Below are positions 53,358-63,415 of a stretch of 64,000 nt of DNA, in pieces. The notes below the pieces were generated by a model. That model made no database searches. It saw only the letters and a list, made by a program, of their open reading frames with translations, and was not told the DNA's origin. The position numbers and the translations under genes were made by a program. Origin of the DNA: SLJN01 sp964505385 (GTDB lineage Bacteria; Bacteroidota; Rhodothermia; Balneolales; Natronogracilivirgulaceae); NCBI GenBank assembly GCA_964505385.1, contig CAZDIA010000003.1, positions 62,001-126,000 of the forward strand. Reading direction: 5' to 3'. Numbering within the stretch: the stretch's first letter is position 1; every line of letters begins with the position of its first letter.

Positions 53358-56300
53358 ATGCTAAACAGATTAATTCGCCTGAGTATCCGGGATCGCCTGG
53401 TCGTGATGTTATTGACCATCATCGTGTTTGCCGGTAGTTGGTACCTGGTCAGAGATACCCCCATTGATGTACTGCCCGATGTTTCGGCACCTTCGGTCAC
53501 CGTGCTCACCGAAGCGCCGGGGATGGCGCCTGAAGAGGTTGAGCAGTTGGTTAGCTTTCCCCTGGAAAGCGAGCTGATTGGTGCCGATGGGGTCCGCCGT
53601 GTGCGCTCCAACTCCATTCAGGGATTTTCGACCATCAGCGTGGAGTTCGATTGGGACACCGAAATGTACACCGCCCGGCAAATCGTCTCCGAGCGGCTGC
53701 AGGGCACCGGCGGAATGTTGCCGGAAGGAGTTGAAGCCCCGATTCTGGCACCGGTGACCTCCATCATGGGTGAAATCATGCTGGTGGGATTGAGTGCCGA
53801 AGAAACATCGATGACCGACCTCAGAACGCATGCCGAGTGGACCGTTCGCCGGCAATTGCTCTCAGTACCGGGCATTGCGGAAGTAATGGTATATGGCGGT
53901 GATCTGAAAGAATTCAGTGTGGAAATTGATCCGGTTGCTCTGGATGAGCTGGAAATTCCGCTGGATGATGTATCCGATGCCATTGCCGAAGCCAACGAAA
54001 ACGCCTCCGGGGGGTACCTGCAACATTCCGGTAAGCACTATACCATCAGAGGAATGGGGCGGATGCATTCGGGGGATCAGCTCGATGAAATCAAAGTGGG
54101 GAACACCGGCACAGGCCCGGTTTTACTGGGTGATATAGCCGATATCGCCGAGCAGCCGGCACCGAGAATTGGGGATGCCTCCATCAACGCAGAGCGGGGT
54201 ATCATCTTTGTGGTCAGCAAGCAACCCGATGCCGACACTATGGATCTCACCGAACGCGTAGAGGATGAGCTTGAGCAATTATCCGCTACACTTCCGGATG
54301 ATGTAACCATTCATCCTGATCTGTTTCAGCAGGCGCACTTCATTCAGCTTGCCATCGATAATGTCTTCGAAGCGCTGCTGATAGCCGGTTTTCTCGTGGC
54401 GTTAATCCTGTTTCTTTTCCTGAATAACTGGAGGCCGACGATCATATCGCTGATCGCCGTTCCGGTTTCCGTGATGATAACCGCCATTGCCCTCCATCTA
54501 AGCGGGTTTACCATCAACACGATGACCCTCGGCGGTATCGCGATTGCTATCGGTGTTTTGGTTGATGATGCCATTGTCTATGTGGAAAATGTGTATCGCC
54601 ATCTGATTCAAAACAATCAAAAACCGGATGATGAAAAGAAATCACCCCTGCAGGTAATCCGGGATGCCTCCGTTGAGATAAAAGGGCCGATTGTTCTTGC
54701 GAACTTCATCATCGTGGTGGTGTTTTTGCCCTTCTTTTTCCTGACCGACCTCGAAGGCCGGCTGCTGGTGCCGCTTGGACTTGCCTATGTAATCGCCATT
54801 GCAGCTTCACTTTTAATCGCGCTTACGCTGACGCCCGCCATGAGCGGATTTCTACTGAAAGACAAAAAAGTGACGAGCCAAAAACCGAGTCGCTTGTCGG
54901 TCTGGTTGGAGAATATCTACAAACCTATCCTTGAACAGTGTCTGCGATTTCGCGGGGTGGTTCTGACCTTCGTGATTGTCCTGTTTATTGGAATGCTGGC
55001 GTCACTGCCGTTTTTAGGCCGATCGTTCCTTCCTGAATTTAACGAAGGTACGCTTAACGTCGGGTTAGCCACTATGCCCGGTACCTCCATTGAAGAATCC
55101 AACCGGATTGGTAGTGCCCTTGAGGAAATCATGTTGGATCATCCCGACGTCATCTCCACCGCCCGACGAATGGGGCGTGCTGAGTGGGATGAACATACGA
55201 TGGGTACGCACGGACATGAGTTGGAAGTCCGGCTCGAAGAGGGCACCGACATGCAACAACTCAAGGATGAGCTTCGTGAGGAATTTGACGTACTACCCGG
55301 AGCCAACGTCTCACTTGATCAGCCGATCACTCACCGTATTGATCACATGCTCACCGGGGTTCGGACCAATCTGGCCGTGAAAGTGTACGGTCCGGAAATG
55401 GGCCGGATGCAGGAGATTACCGGTGATATTGAGCAGGAGATGCAGAATACCGGTCTGTTTACGGATGTACTTACCGATCAGCAAGTTGACATTCCTCAAT
55501 TGCGGATTTATCCGGACCGGCACGCGATGAATGAGAACGGCGTTTCGATGGCTCAGTTTCGCCGAACGGTGGAAACCGCCAATTTCGGCGAGCGCCCGAC
55601 TCAGCTTTTCCTGGACGGTGCCTTGTTTAACGTGGCCATGCGTTTTGATTCCGAATATCAGCAATCCCCGGAGAGTCTGGGTAACACGCCGATCCGAAGG
55701 GATGAAGGAGGCTTACTCCGCATCCGTGATGTAGCCGACCTTCGAGTAGATTATGCCCCGGAAACCATTCTCCGGGAAAATGCAGAGCGTAAAATCATCA
55801 CGCAGGCCAACATCACCGGCGGAGATATGGCAGGTGCGGTAGATGAGCTGCAGGAACGTGTAGCTGAAAATGTAGACCTCAGCGGAGGGTATGTGGTTAA
55901 CTATGAAGGTCAGTTCGAGCAACAACAGCAGGCAATACAGACCATTCTGCTGGTGAGCATTATTTCCCTGTTTTTCATATTCATCGCCCTGTATTTACAG
56001 TTTCGGTCCGTCGGCCAGTCGCTTTTGATACTGATCAATTTACCCCTGGCTCTGATCGGTGGGATTATCGTGATCTGGATGGGCACCGGTATCATCAGCA
56101 TCGCCTCGATGGTGGGATTCATAACGCTGTTCGGGATTGCGGTACGAAACGGCATCATTCTGGTCAACCAATACAACGACCTGATGCTCAAAGAAGGACT
56201 GGCATTGCGGGATGCCGTTATGCAAGGCTCCTTAAACCGGCTCCGCCCGATTGTGATGACCGCCATAACGACGGGACTCGCGCTCATTCCACTGATTTTC

Positions 56301-56459
56301 TACGCGGACCAACCCGGAAATGAATTCCAGGCGGCCATGGCCTCGGTTATCCTTGGCGGATTAGTCACAGCCACACTGCTGAACCTGGTCGTCATCCCCA
56401 TAATTTTCGACTGGTTCCACGGAAAACTGTTTGAAATTAAAGAGGAAGAAAAAGTGTAA
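53358..56459 (+). CDS. CzcA-type heavy-metal RND efflux pump
   Basis: 1033 residues, typical RND length with 12 membrane segments and two large periplasmic loops. IDVLPDVSAPSVTVLTEAPG, AEEVEQLVSFPLE-like start and the TM4 sequence AIAIGVLVDDAIVYVENVYR place it in the HME (heavy-metal) branch. The TM4 pattern DDA...VEN differs from both the CzcA (DGA...VEN) and CusA (DAA...IEN) signatures, so the metal is not clear. It is a proton-driven inner-membrane pump working with the adaptor and TolC genes just upstream (12 bp from the adaptor). By eye the coding text is more GC-rich than the surroundings, a possible sign of transfer. Confidence 0.93.
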   Translation: MLNRLIRLSIRDRLVVMLLTIIVFAGSWYLVRDTPIDVLPDVSAPSVTVLTEAPGMAPEEVEQLVSFPLESELIGADGVRRVRSNSIQGFSTISVEFDWDTEMYTARQIVSERLQGTGGMLPEGVEAPILAPVTSIMGEIMLVGLSAEETSMTDLRTHAEWTVRRQLLSVPGIAEVMVYGGDLKEFSVEIDPVALDELEIPLDDVSDAIAEANENASGGYLQHSGKHYTIRGMGRMHSGDQLDEIKVGNTGTGPVLLGDIADIAEQPAPRIGDASINAERGIIFVVSKQPDADTMDLTERVEDELEQLSATLPDDVTIHPDLFQQAHFIQLAIDNVFEALLIAGFLVALILFLFLNNWRPTIISLIAVPVSVMITAIALHLSGFTINTMTLGGIAIAIGVLVDDAIVYVENVYRHLIQNNQKPDDEKKSPLQVIRDASVEIKGPIVLANFIIVVVFLPFFFLTDLEGRLLVPLGLAYVIAIAASLLIALTLTPAMSGFLLKDKKVTSQKPSRLSVWLENIYKPILEQCLRFRGVVLTFVIVLFIGMLASLPFLGRSFLPEFNEGTLNVGLATMPGTSIEESNRIGSALEEIMLDHPDVISTARRMGRAEWDEHTMGTHGHELEVRLEEGTDMQQLKDELREEFDVLPGANVSLDQPITHRIDHMLTGVRTNLAVKVYGPEMGRMQEITGDIEQEMQNTGLFTDVLTDQQVDIPQLRIYPDRHAMNENGVSMAQFRRTVETANFGERPTQLFLDGALFNVAMRFDSEYQQSPESLGNTPIRRDEGGLLRIRDVADLRVDYAPETILRENAERKIITQANITGGDMAGAVDELQERVAENVDLSGGYVVNYEGQFEQQQQAIQTILLVSIISLFFIFIALYLQFRSVGQSLLILINLPLALIGGIIVIWMGTGIISIASMVGFITLFGIAVRNGIILVNQYNDLMLKEGLALRDAVMQGSLNRLRPIVMTAITTGLALIPLIFYADQPGNEFQAAMASVILGGLVTATLLNLVVIPIIFDWFHGKLFEIKEEEKV

Positions 56460-56563
56460 AGAGAATGAATCCATAGAAGAAGTTACGAGGGCTGATGAGA
56501 TAATTATTTGGGAGAAGATTTAGTGCTTATACCTTTTTAACTGCTTCATGAGTAGAACCAACC

Positions 56564-58390
56564 TTATTCTACCGGTTCCTCGTCTTTAATCTCGTGATAC
56601 TCTAAAAAGCTTTTTAGCCCTTCATTGCCCATATAACGCTTGAGTATCTTAGGATCAGTCTGGGTCAAATCAACCAGGATCAATCCGTCGAGAACATCTC
56701 CAAAATCGGGATCGATATTGAATCCGAGTATCTTGCCTCCCAGTTTTAAATACTGTTTCAGAAGAATTGGAACCCCTTTTTCGTCGCTCTCAAATTCACT
56801 GATAATATCGGAAACATCATCTATTCCGTTAATCACTGACTGATTTTTGGGATCAATGCCTTTAATTCGCTTTGCCCGGAACGGGGTTTTGGGTTTCACC
56901 ATCTTCGCCATGCCCGGCAAATAATTATGTATTTTCAGGAAAGCTACCATCAAGTGGCGTGAGAATGACCGATATTCTTTACTGACACTAACCGGGCCGA
57001 ACAGGATTTTATACTGAGGATGTTTGACTACATACTCACCTATACCTTTCCATATCAGCAATAGCGGTGAAAACGAGCGCTGATATTCGCTGCGAATGAA
57101 TGAACGCCCCATCTCCAGAGCGGGACTTATCTGTTCAAACAAGGATGGCTTTATGTCAAATAACGTCGTCGTATACAACCCTTGCTGGCCATAATTTTCA
57201 ATGATATAATCTGTATGGCCGAGGCGATATGCTCCTACAAGTTCTTTCTTTTCATTATTCCACAAAAACAGGTGCACATAACGACGATCGTATTCATCGA
57301 GGTCAATTTCATCGCCGGTCCCTTCGGATGTTTCCCGGAAAGTTACCTCACGAAGTCTGCCGATTTCATGCAAAACATTCGGTATCTGATCCGGAGAGCC
57401 ATAAAAAACCTGATACTCATTGTTTTCCACTAAAAGCTGATTTTCCGGAAGCTCGTTTATTTCTTCATCAACCTTTTCAACCGGAATCGGGTCTACCACA
57501 GGCTTCATATCTTCTTTTTCAATATTTACCGAGAAGCTGGTTTTTTCAGAAATTTCTTCATCTTCTGTCCGGTTGGCAAGCACGTAGGTTCGTTGCCGCA
57601 AGTAGTCGGTTAATTGCCGGTCATCCTTGCAATCTTTTAATCGGGAATACGGAATAGGTTTGCCGATGCGAATATCAATGGTTTTATCTCTCTTGTTCAA
57701 CAACTCTTTGGGGAGCAATGCGGTACGTAATCTTGGATGAATCAGCCCCATAATTTGAAACATCGCTCCGTTGAATCCATCAAAATAAATAGGCTGTACC
57801 GGCGATTCCGTTTTACGCACAATGCGGCCAACCGTAGTATTCCATTCGGGATCACTTACCGTGCGGTTTTTTAATTTCAGATGCGCCACTTCGCCAGCCG
57901 GAAACATCCCCAGCATCTTGTCATCATTTACCCATTCGATGGATTTACGCATCGAGTTCAGATTGGCCCTTTTCGATTCTTTGGAATTAAAGGGATCTAC
58001 AAAGAAGAACAAATCCCGCATTTCCGGAATACGTTCCAACAGATAATTGGCCATAATCTTAACATCAGGGCGCACACTTTTCAGAATTGAACCCAGAATA
58101 ATACCTTCAATTCCGCCAAAGGGATGATTGGCCACCACAATGATGCGACCTTCCGTGGGGATTCGTTTAATGTCTTCCTCAGCTATCTGATATTTCAGAT
58201 TCAGGTGGTCCAGTAACGCATCAGTAAACAGCTCATCTTGCTGATTTTCTTTTGCATTTCTGTACAAATCATTGAGCTGAGGCATCAAAAATAATCGCTC
58301 TAAAGTACCTTTCACCAGCCCAAACATTTTCCGCTGAAAAGGTCCTTCAATGTTTATATCGAGATTAAATATTTTGTCTGATTCCTTCAT
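56564..58390 (-). CDS. PlsC-type acyltransferase fused to GNAT N-acyltransferase (OlsF-like)
   Basis: 608 residues from ATG 58390 (MKESDKIFNLDINIEGPFQRK); the frame is open to 58549, adding 53 basic residues unlike family starts. The N-terminal half is a PlsC-like O-acyltransferase (VVANHPFGGIEG, with His; MGMFPAGEVAHLK-like FPAGEVAHL), the C-terminal half a GNAT_5/OlsB-like N-acyltransferase (LREVTFRETSEGTGDEIDLDEYDRRYVHLFLW, GAYRLGHTDYI, LEMGRSFIRSEYQR). Such fusions (OlsF) make ornithine or other amino-acid lipids, adding first the amide-linked and then the ester-linked acyl chain. The amino acid is not known. Confidence 0.88.
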   Translation of the reverse strand: MKESDKIFNLDINIEGPFQRKMFGLVKGTLERLFLMPQLNDLYRNAKENQQDELFTDALLDHLNLKYQIAEEDIKRIPTEGRIIVVANHPFGGIEGIILGSILKSVRPDVKIMANYLLERIPEMRDLFFFVDPFNSKESKRANLNSMRKSIEWVNDDKMLGMFPAGEVAHLKLKNRTVSDPEWNTTVGRIVRKTESPVQPIYFDGFNGAMFQIMGLIHPRLRTALLPKELLNKRDKTIDIRIGKPIPYSRLKDCKDDRQLTDYLRQRTYVLANRTEDEEISEKTSFSVNIEKEDMKPVVDPIPVEKVDEEINELPENQLLVENNEYQVFYGSPDQIPNVLHEIGRLREVTFRETSEGTGDEIDLDEYDRRYVHLFLWNNEKKELVGAYRLGHTDYIIENYGQQGLYTTTLFDIKPSLFEQISPALEMGRSFIRSEYQRSFSPLLLIWKGIGEYVVKHPQYKILFGPVSVSKEYRSFSRHLMVAFLKIHNYLPGMAKMVKPKTPFRAKRIKGIDPKNQSVINGIDDVSDIISEFESDEKGVPILLKQYLKLGGKILGFNIDPDFGDVLDGLILVDLTQTDPKILKRYMGNEGLKSFLEYHEIKDEEPVE

Positions 58391-58549
58391 CTGAGGTCTT
58401 CGAATATCTGTTTCATGTAATTGAATAACAGCACGTACCTTTGCAAACCTGCCTATAATTTTAACGAAATCGAGTAAGGTTCCGTACCGAGTCCTTTGTT
58501 TCAGTATCACAACCTGAGTTACTCTATAATATCTTTTTGGCATTGCCAA

Positions 58550-58780
58550 TGCAAATCATAATTAAATCCCTCCAACCTGTTTATTTTTATTTTGACTTAT
58601 AATTATGTTAAATAATATATTGCATATGCATATAAATATAATATAATTTGCTAATAAGTAATTCTAAGAAATCGCCAATAGTTTTTAGCATTGACTTTTA
58701 TCAGACCCGACATTTGAGTTTTAAATTATGTATCATAAGTACATCTATTTTTTTTAACCATCTATCTATAACTCGTTTAT
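58550..58780. promoter_or_regulatory. AT-rich divergent intergenic region
   Basis: 231 bp between divergent genes, very AT-rich at about 58600-58660, with nested palindromes around TTGCATATGCATATAAATAT. It must carry start signals for both the acyltransferase fusion and the CNB-CPBP gene, but I can not name a specific box. Confidence 0.35.
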
Positions 58781-59908
58781 ATGATCCGGGGAGATATTTC
58801 TTTAATTTCATTTGTTGAACTTTTGACTGAAGGTACCCGGTTTAATGCTGATGATTGTAAACCACTTCAAAATCTCCAAGTCGATATTCCCATTATTGAG
58901 TTTAAATCCGGGGAAACTATCATAAAAGAAGGGGTAACCGGCGACTCTGCCTATCTTATTATCAGCGGATCAGTAGAAATCCAACAAAGATCCCGAAATA
59001 AAACTCTCGGACAACTCGGTGCCGGAAACATAGTAGGTGAAATGGCATTATCCGGATATAAAACCCGGGCGGCAAGCGTCATAGCTCTTACCGATATTCT
59101 GGCATATCGCATATCCAGGGAGTTGTATCACAAATTCCAGGAAATACTGCCTGACTTTCAGCTGCTTTTAACTGAAAAAACTTATGATCAGTTATCCCGC
59201 AAACATCAGGAGCTGATCAAGCGACATGAGCAACTTCAAGAGCTTCAAAAACAAAAACGCGCTCTGACTTATTTATTTGTAACGATGATCTTATTGCTGA
59301 CAAGCTATGCCCTCATTAATAGCTTTTTGATTCAGGTAATGGATCTGCCTTCAGATGGTTCCGCTATGTTTTATATCTCCAGGGCTATGGAACTCATTGG
59401 AGTAGGGATACTTATCCAAATTGTCCGATATACCAGTCTGAATCTTGAAAAAATGGGACTTCGGATAAAGGGCAGTGTTCGATCAGCAGTGGAATCTATC
59501 GCTGTATCAGCGGTGATAATGGTATTTTTCTATTATTGGGCAGAATGGGCAAATACCAATCAGGGTGTAGATACCGGGCTGGACTGGTCTCGATTTAACT
59601 GGAGCTATTTAACATATTTGGTTATAGCACCGCTTCAGGAGTGGATCTCCCGCGGTGTTTTTCAAACAAGCCTGGAACAGTTAATTGAAAACAGATACAA
59701 AGGATTACTCGCGGTTTTAATTACATCCATGATTTTTGCAACACTGCACCTCCATTTAAATCCCGCATTCGCTTTGATCACCTTAATCAGCTCCTTATTT
59801 TGGGGGTGGATGTTTATCCGACACCGCAGTCTTGTGGGCGTCTCAATATCTCACTTCCTTCTGGGTAACTGGTTTGGCCTGCTTGGTCTTTGGGCATTAT
59901 GGACATGA
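58781..59908 (+). CDS. Cyclic-nucleotide-binding domain fused to CPBP (CAAX protease-like) membrane domain
   Basis: 375 residues. Residues about 28-130 form a cNMP-binding beta-barrel (IEFKSGETIIKEGVTGDSAYLIISGSVEI, phosphate cassette GEMALSGYKTRAASV with the key Arg96). A charged helix (about 135-160) leads to about seven membrane segments. The CPBP motifs are partly present: motif 1 is QEWISR (286-291) where EExxxR is expected, motif 2 is FATLH (319-323), and motif 3 is HFLLGN (358-363). The Glu-to-Gln change hits the catalytic position, so proteolysis is doubtful. It might be a signal-responsive membrane regulator. Lies 140 bp upstream of clpS. Confidence 0.85.
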   Translation: MIRGDISLISFVELLTEGTRFNADDCKPLQNLQVDIPIIEFKSGETIIKEGVTGDSAYLIISGSVEIQQRSRNKTLGQLGAGNIVGEMALSGYKTRAASVIALTDILAYRISRELYHKFQEILPDFQLLLTEKTYDQLSRKHQELIKRHEQLQELQKQKRALTYLFVTMILLLTSYALINSFLIQVMDLPSDGSAMFYISRAMELIGVGILIQIVRYTSLNLEKMGLRIKGSVRSAVESIAVSAVIMVFFYYWAEWANTNQGVDTGLDWSRFNWSYLTYLVIAPLQEWISRGVFQTSLEQLIENRYKGLLAVLITSMIFATLHLHLNPAFALITLISSLFWGWMFIRHRSLVGVSISHFLLGNWFGLLGLWALWT

Positions 59909-60048
59909 GCTGAATCTTTTTGTTTATATCTATCCCACTTTCCGACTCGTCCGCACATAAGTATGAATACATTTTGTCGTTTATCATTTGCCAATAAGTA
60001 TTTTTATCTTATACATCGAAGAACTTAATATCCAAGACAGTAACTGTT

Positions 60049-60363
60049 ATGCCATCACCGGAACACAGTGATCAGGTTAAAACCAGAACCAGTAAGAAAA
60101 CCGAAATTGATCCGCCCAAACGATATAGGGTGATACTCTTGAATGATGATTACACCACATTCGATTTCGTAGTTAAAGTACTGGTAAACATTTTCAAAAA
60201 ACCTGTAGCGGATGCTGTAAAAATCACCAATGATGTTCACAAAAAAGGTTCGGGAACTTGCGGTATCTACCCGCGGGATATCGCCGAAACAAAAGTAGAA
60301 ATGGTTAATAGTGCCGGAAAAGAGGCGGGTTTCCCTCTTCGATGTGAAATGGAGGAAGAATGA
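60049..60363 (+). CDS. clpS: ATP-dependent Clp protease adaptor ClpS
   Basis: 104 residues. ClpS delivers proteins with destabilising N-terminal residues (N-end rule) to ClpA. The core YRVILLNDDYTTFDFVVKVLVNIF and the pocket residues in TNDVHKKGSGTCGIYPRDIAETKVEMV are present. It ends in an ATGA overlap with clpA, so the two are coupled. Confidence 0.96.
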   Translation: MPSPEHSDQVKTRTSKKTEIDPPKRYRVILLNDDYTTFDFVVKVLVNIFKKPVADAVKITNDVHKKGSGTCGIYPRDIAETKVEMVNSAGKEAGFPLRCEMEEE

Positions 60364-62642
60364 TAAATAAAAAGCTGGACGAAATATTACGAAACGCTTA
60401 TCTCATTGCCTCAAATTACCAGCATGCTTTTGTATGCCTGGAACATCTCTTGCAAGCTATCGCTCAGGATGAGGAAGGCAAAGTACTGCTGACAAACGTC
60501 GGTACAGATATCCGAAAGCTTAATCACTGGATCGAGGAATACTATGAAAGTCTGGAGCTCAACACCGAAGATGATTCCGATCCGGTTCATACGGTAGGAT
60601 TTAAGCGTGCACTGCATCGTGCTTTGGTACATGCCCGCTCAGCTGAGCAGGAAGAGATATCAATAGGTGATATGCTGATTGCTATGTACGATGAGCAGGA
60701 CAGCTACGCCGTCTACTTCCTCCGCAAACAGGGTGTTTCTCGTTTGGATGTGTTGAATTTTGTCTCTCACGGCATTTCCAAACCCGGTTTTGAAGATTTT
60801 GAAGCTGATCCGTTTCCGCCGCCAGATGATGAAGAAGCAGAAGAAGAACTGGAGGATGAAGAAAGCGGACAGTCGTCAACTGCAAAAATTCTCGAGCAGC
60901 TAACCGAAGACATTACAGAAAATGCCCGTGAAGGGAAATATGACCTCATTATCGGCCGGGAGGATGAGGTACAGCGGTCCATTGAAATTCTGTGCCGGCG
61001 TCAAAAAAACAATCCCGTGTATGTAGGAGATCCGGGAGTCGGCAAAACGGCGATCATTCACGGGCTGGCGCAGAAAATCATTGCCGGTGAAGTACCTGAG
61101 CGTATCGCCGATTACCGCATTCTATCCCTGGATATGGGGGCTTTGCTTGCAGGTACCAAATATCGCGGTGAATTTGAAGAGCGCCTAAAAGGTGTACTCA
61201 AAGAAATCCGAAAACAGGATAACACAATTCTGTTTATTGATGAAATCCACACGATCATCGGTGCCGGAGCGGCGGGCAACAGCACCATGGACGCCTCAAA
61301 CCTGCTCAAACCGGTGCTTGCTGAAGGCAAAATCCGGTGTATCGGTGCAACTACCTACGAAGAATATAAAAATCACTTTGAAAAGGATCGGGCGCTTTCG
61401 AGGCGGTTCCAGAAAGTGGAGATCACCGAGCCAACTACCAGCCAGTCGATAAAAATTCTGGAAGGCCTTAAATCCGCTTACGAAGAATACCACGGGTTAA
61501 AATACAGCCCTCGCTCACTTCAGGCCGCCGTCAACCTATCCGAAAAATATCTCAAGGACCAATATCTGCCGGATAAAGCAATTGATCTTATCGATGAAGT
61601 CGGCTCAAGGGTATCACTGCTGCCGGAATCCAGAAAAATGGTGACCGAATCGGATATAGAGCGGCTCGTTTCAAAAATTGCCAGGGTTCCGGTTCAATCC
61701 GTGGGTGGTAATGAAAAAGATCGCCTTCGTGACCTGGAGAAAGAGCTGAACAACCAGGTTTTTGGTCAGCAGGCGGCCGTTGCTGCCATCTCGGCCGCTG
61801 TTAAACGTAGCAGAGCCGGTCTTGGCAACGAACAAAAACCCATTGGCTCATTTATGTTTACCGGCCCCACCGGTGTCGGAAAAACCGAACTCTGCCGGGT
61901 TATGGCCAAACAGCTCGATATAGAGCTTGTTCGCTTCGATATGAGCGAGTATATGGAAAAACACACTGTTTCCCGGCTGATTGGTGCGCCCGCAGGTTAT
62001 GTGGGATACGAACAAGGCGGCCTTTTAACTGAAGCGATACGCAAGAACCCCAATGCTGTGCTGCTGTTAGATGAAATTGAAAAAGCGCACCCGGATATAT
62101 TTAATATCCTGCTTCAGATTATGGATTATGCCACCCTAACCGACAACACCGGTCGCAAAGCTGATTTCAGAAATGTAATTCTGGTGATGTCTTCCAATGT
62201 CGGCTCTCGGGAGATGAGCAGTACCGGTATCGGTTTTGATCCGGGCAAACAGAAAGCCCATTCCCCGAAAAAAGCGATTGAAAATCATTTCACACCGGAG
62301 TTCCGTAACCGCCTGGATGAAATCGTTTACTTCACCCATTTGGATCAGAAAACGCTGGAAAATATTGTCGGCAAATTTATTGATGAGCTTAAGCAGCAGC
62401 TTGCTGCTAAAAAAGTTACGCTTCAACTTGAAGATTCAGCTATTCGCTGGCTTGCCGACAAAGGTTATGATCCCGCATACGGCGCCAGGCCAATGGCCCG
62501 GGTCATCCAGGAGCATGTCAAGAACCCAATGGTGGATGAGATGCTGTTCGGAAAACTCCAGAAAGGCGGAAAGGTCAGCATCAAAGCCGACGGTGATCAG
62601 CTGGATTTACAAATTCAGGAGCGGGAGAAGGTTAACGATTAG
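60360..62642 (+). CDS. clpA: ATP-dependent Clp protease ATP-binding subunit ClpA
   Basis: 760 residues. Hsp100 unfoldase that feeds substrates to ClpP. N-domain repeats at about 1-145; AAA1 Walker A GDPGVGKTA with Walker B TILFIDEIHT; AAA2 Walker A GPTGVGKTE, Walker B VLLLDEIEKAHPD; and the ClpP-docking IGF loop in STGIGFDPGKQ. An acidic linker (EEAEEELEDEESGQ) joins N-domain and AAA1. No middle domain of ClpB type is present, in line with ClpA. Confidence 0.96.
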   Translation: MINKKLDEILRNAYLIASNYQHAFVCLEHLLQAIAQDEEGKVLLTNVGTDIRKLNHWIEEYYESLELNTEDDSDPVHTVGFKRALHRALVHARSAEQEEISIGDMLIAMYDEQDSYAVYFLRKQGVSRLDVLNFVSHGISKPGFEDFEADPFPPPDDEEAEEELEDEESGQSSTAKILEQLTEDITENAREGKYDLIIGREDEVQRSIEILCRRQKNNPVYVGDPGVGKTAIIHGLAQKIIAGEVPERIADYRILSLDMGALLAGTKYRGEFEERLKGVLKEIRKQDNTILFIDEIHTIIGAGAAGNSTMDASNLLKPVLAEGKIRCIGATTYEEYKNHFEKDRALSRRFQKVEITEPTTSQSIKILEGLKSAYEEYHGLKYSPRSLQAAVNLSEKYLKDQYLPDKAIDLIDEVGSRVSLLPESRKMVTESDIERLVSKIARVPVQSVGGNEKDRLRDLEKELNNQVFGQQAAVAAISAAVKRSRAGLGNEQKPIGSFMFTGPTGVGKTELCRVMAKQLDIELVRFDMSEYMEKHTVSRLIGAPAGYVGYEQGGLLTEAIRKNPNAVLLLDEIEKAHPDIFNILLQIMDYATLTDNTGRKADFRNVILVMSSNVGSREMSSTGIGFDPGKQKAHSPKKAIENHFTPEFRNRLDEIVYFTHLDQKTLENIVGKFIDELKQQLAAKKVTLQLEDSAIRWLADKGYDPAYGARPMARVIQEHVKNPMVDEMLFGKLQKGGKVSIKADGDQLDLQIQEREKVND

Positions 62643-62690
62643 TGAATGTTTGATGTTTGCAAACAGCACCCAGTACCCGTTCCTACTCCA

Positions 62691-63395
62691 TCACTCAACT
62701 ACAATCCGCTCAATTATCACATCTTCCACCGGCTGGTCCCGGTACTCGCTATCTTCGCCGTAGGTTTCCGTTGTGGCAATAGATTCGAGAGTTTCCTCCC
62801 CGGTAGTTAAGCGGCCGAATACGGTATACTCCCCATCCAGGCGCGGAACTTCACCATGCATGACGAAAAACTGACTTCCCGCACCCTGGGTCACATCCGA
62901 TACCCTGGCCATAGACAACACACCGGGTTCATGTGATATATCATTAAATTCATGGGGGATATTAGCTACCGGTCCTCCGCCCCCGTATGTACTGCGATCA
63001 TCACCACGAGTGTTCGGATCTCCGCCCTGGATCATAAAATCTTCAATAACGCGGTGGAATTTTAATCCTTCATAGAAACCGCTCTCGGCACGCGCAACAA
63101 AATTAAACACATGGATTGGAGCTTCATCCTGATAAAATTCGGCTTCCATAGTGCCATGATTGGTTTCTATAGTTGCGGTTAATCCAGCCAGTTGGTCTGC
63201 TAAAAATTCCATTCTATCCTCAAAAACTGAAAGGCGTTCAGCTTCGGACTCCAGATTTTCAACTTCCTCTTTCAGTTCTTGTTGCTCAGCCGTCAATCGT
63301 TCGACTTCTTCCGAATAGTCATCACAAGAACTAAGCGAAAGCAGCCCAGACAAGCCGGCTAACAGATAGAGTTTAAGTTTTTGAGGATTTAGCAT
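62691..63395 (-). CDS. Lipoprotein cyclophilin-type peptidyl-prolyl isomerase
   Basis: 234 residues with a lipoprotein signal (LYLLAGLSGLLSLSSC, Cys about 24). Residues about 27-70 form a coiled coil (YSEEVERLTAEQQELKEEVENLESEAERL). Then comes a cyclophilin domain: IETNHGTMEAEFYQDEAP, FHRVIEDFMIQGGDP (active-site Arg), QFFVMHGEVPRLDGEYTVFGRL. It helps fold proteins at the envelope by proline isomerisation. It starts 20 bp after the stop of the transporter gene upstream and likely shares its transcript. Confidence 0.92.
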   Translation of the reverse strand: MLNPQKLKLYLLAGLSGLLSLSSCDDYSEEVERLTAEQQELKEEVENLESEAERLSVFEDRMEFLADQLAGLTATIETNHGTMEAEFYQDEAPIHVFNFVARAESGFYEGLKFHRVIEDFMIQGGDPNTRGDDRSTYGGGGPVANIPHEFNDISHEPGVLSMARVSDVTQGAGSQFFVMHGEVPRLDGEYTVFGRLTTGEETLESIATTETYGEDSEYRDQPVEDVIIERIVVE

Positions 63396-63415
63396 ACACG
63401 GCCCCTGTCAGAGTG

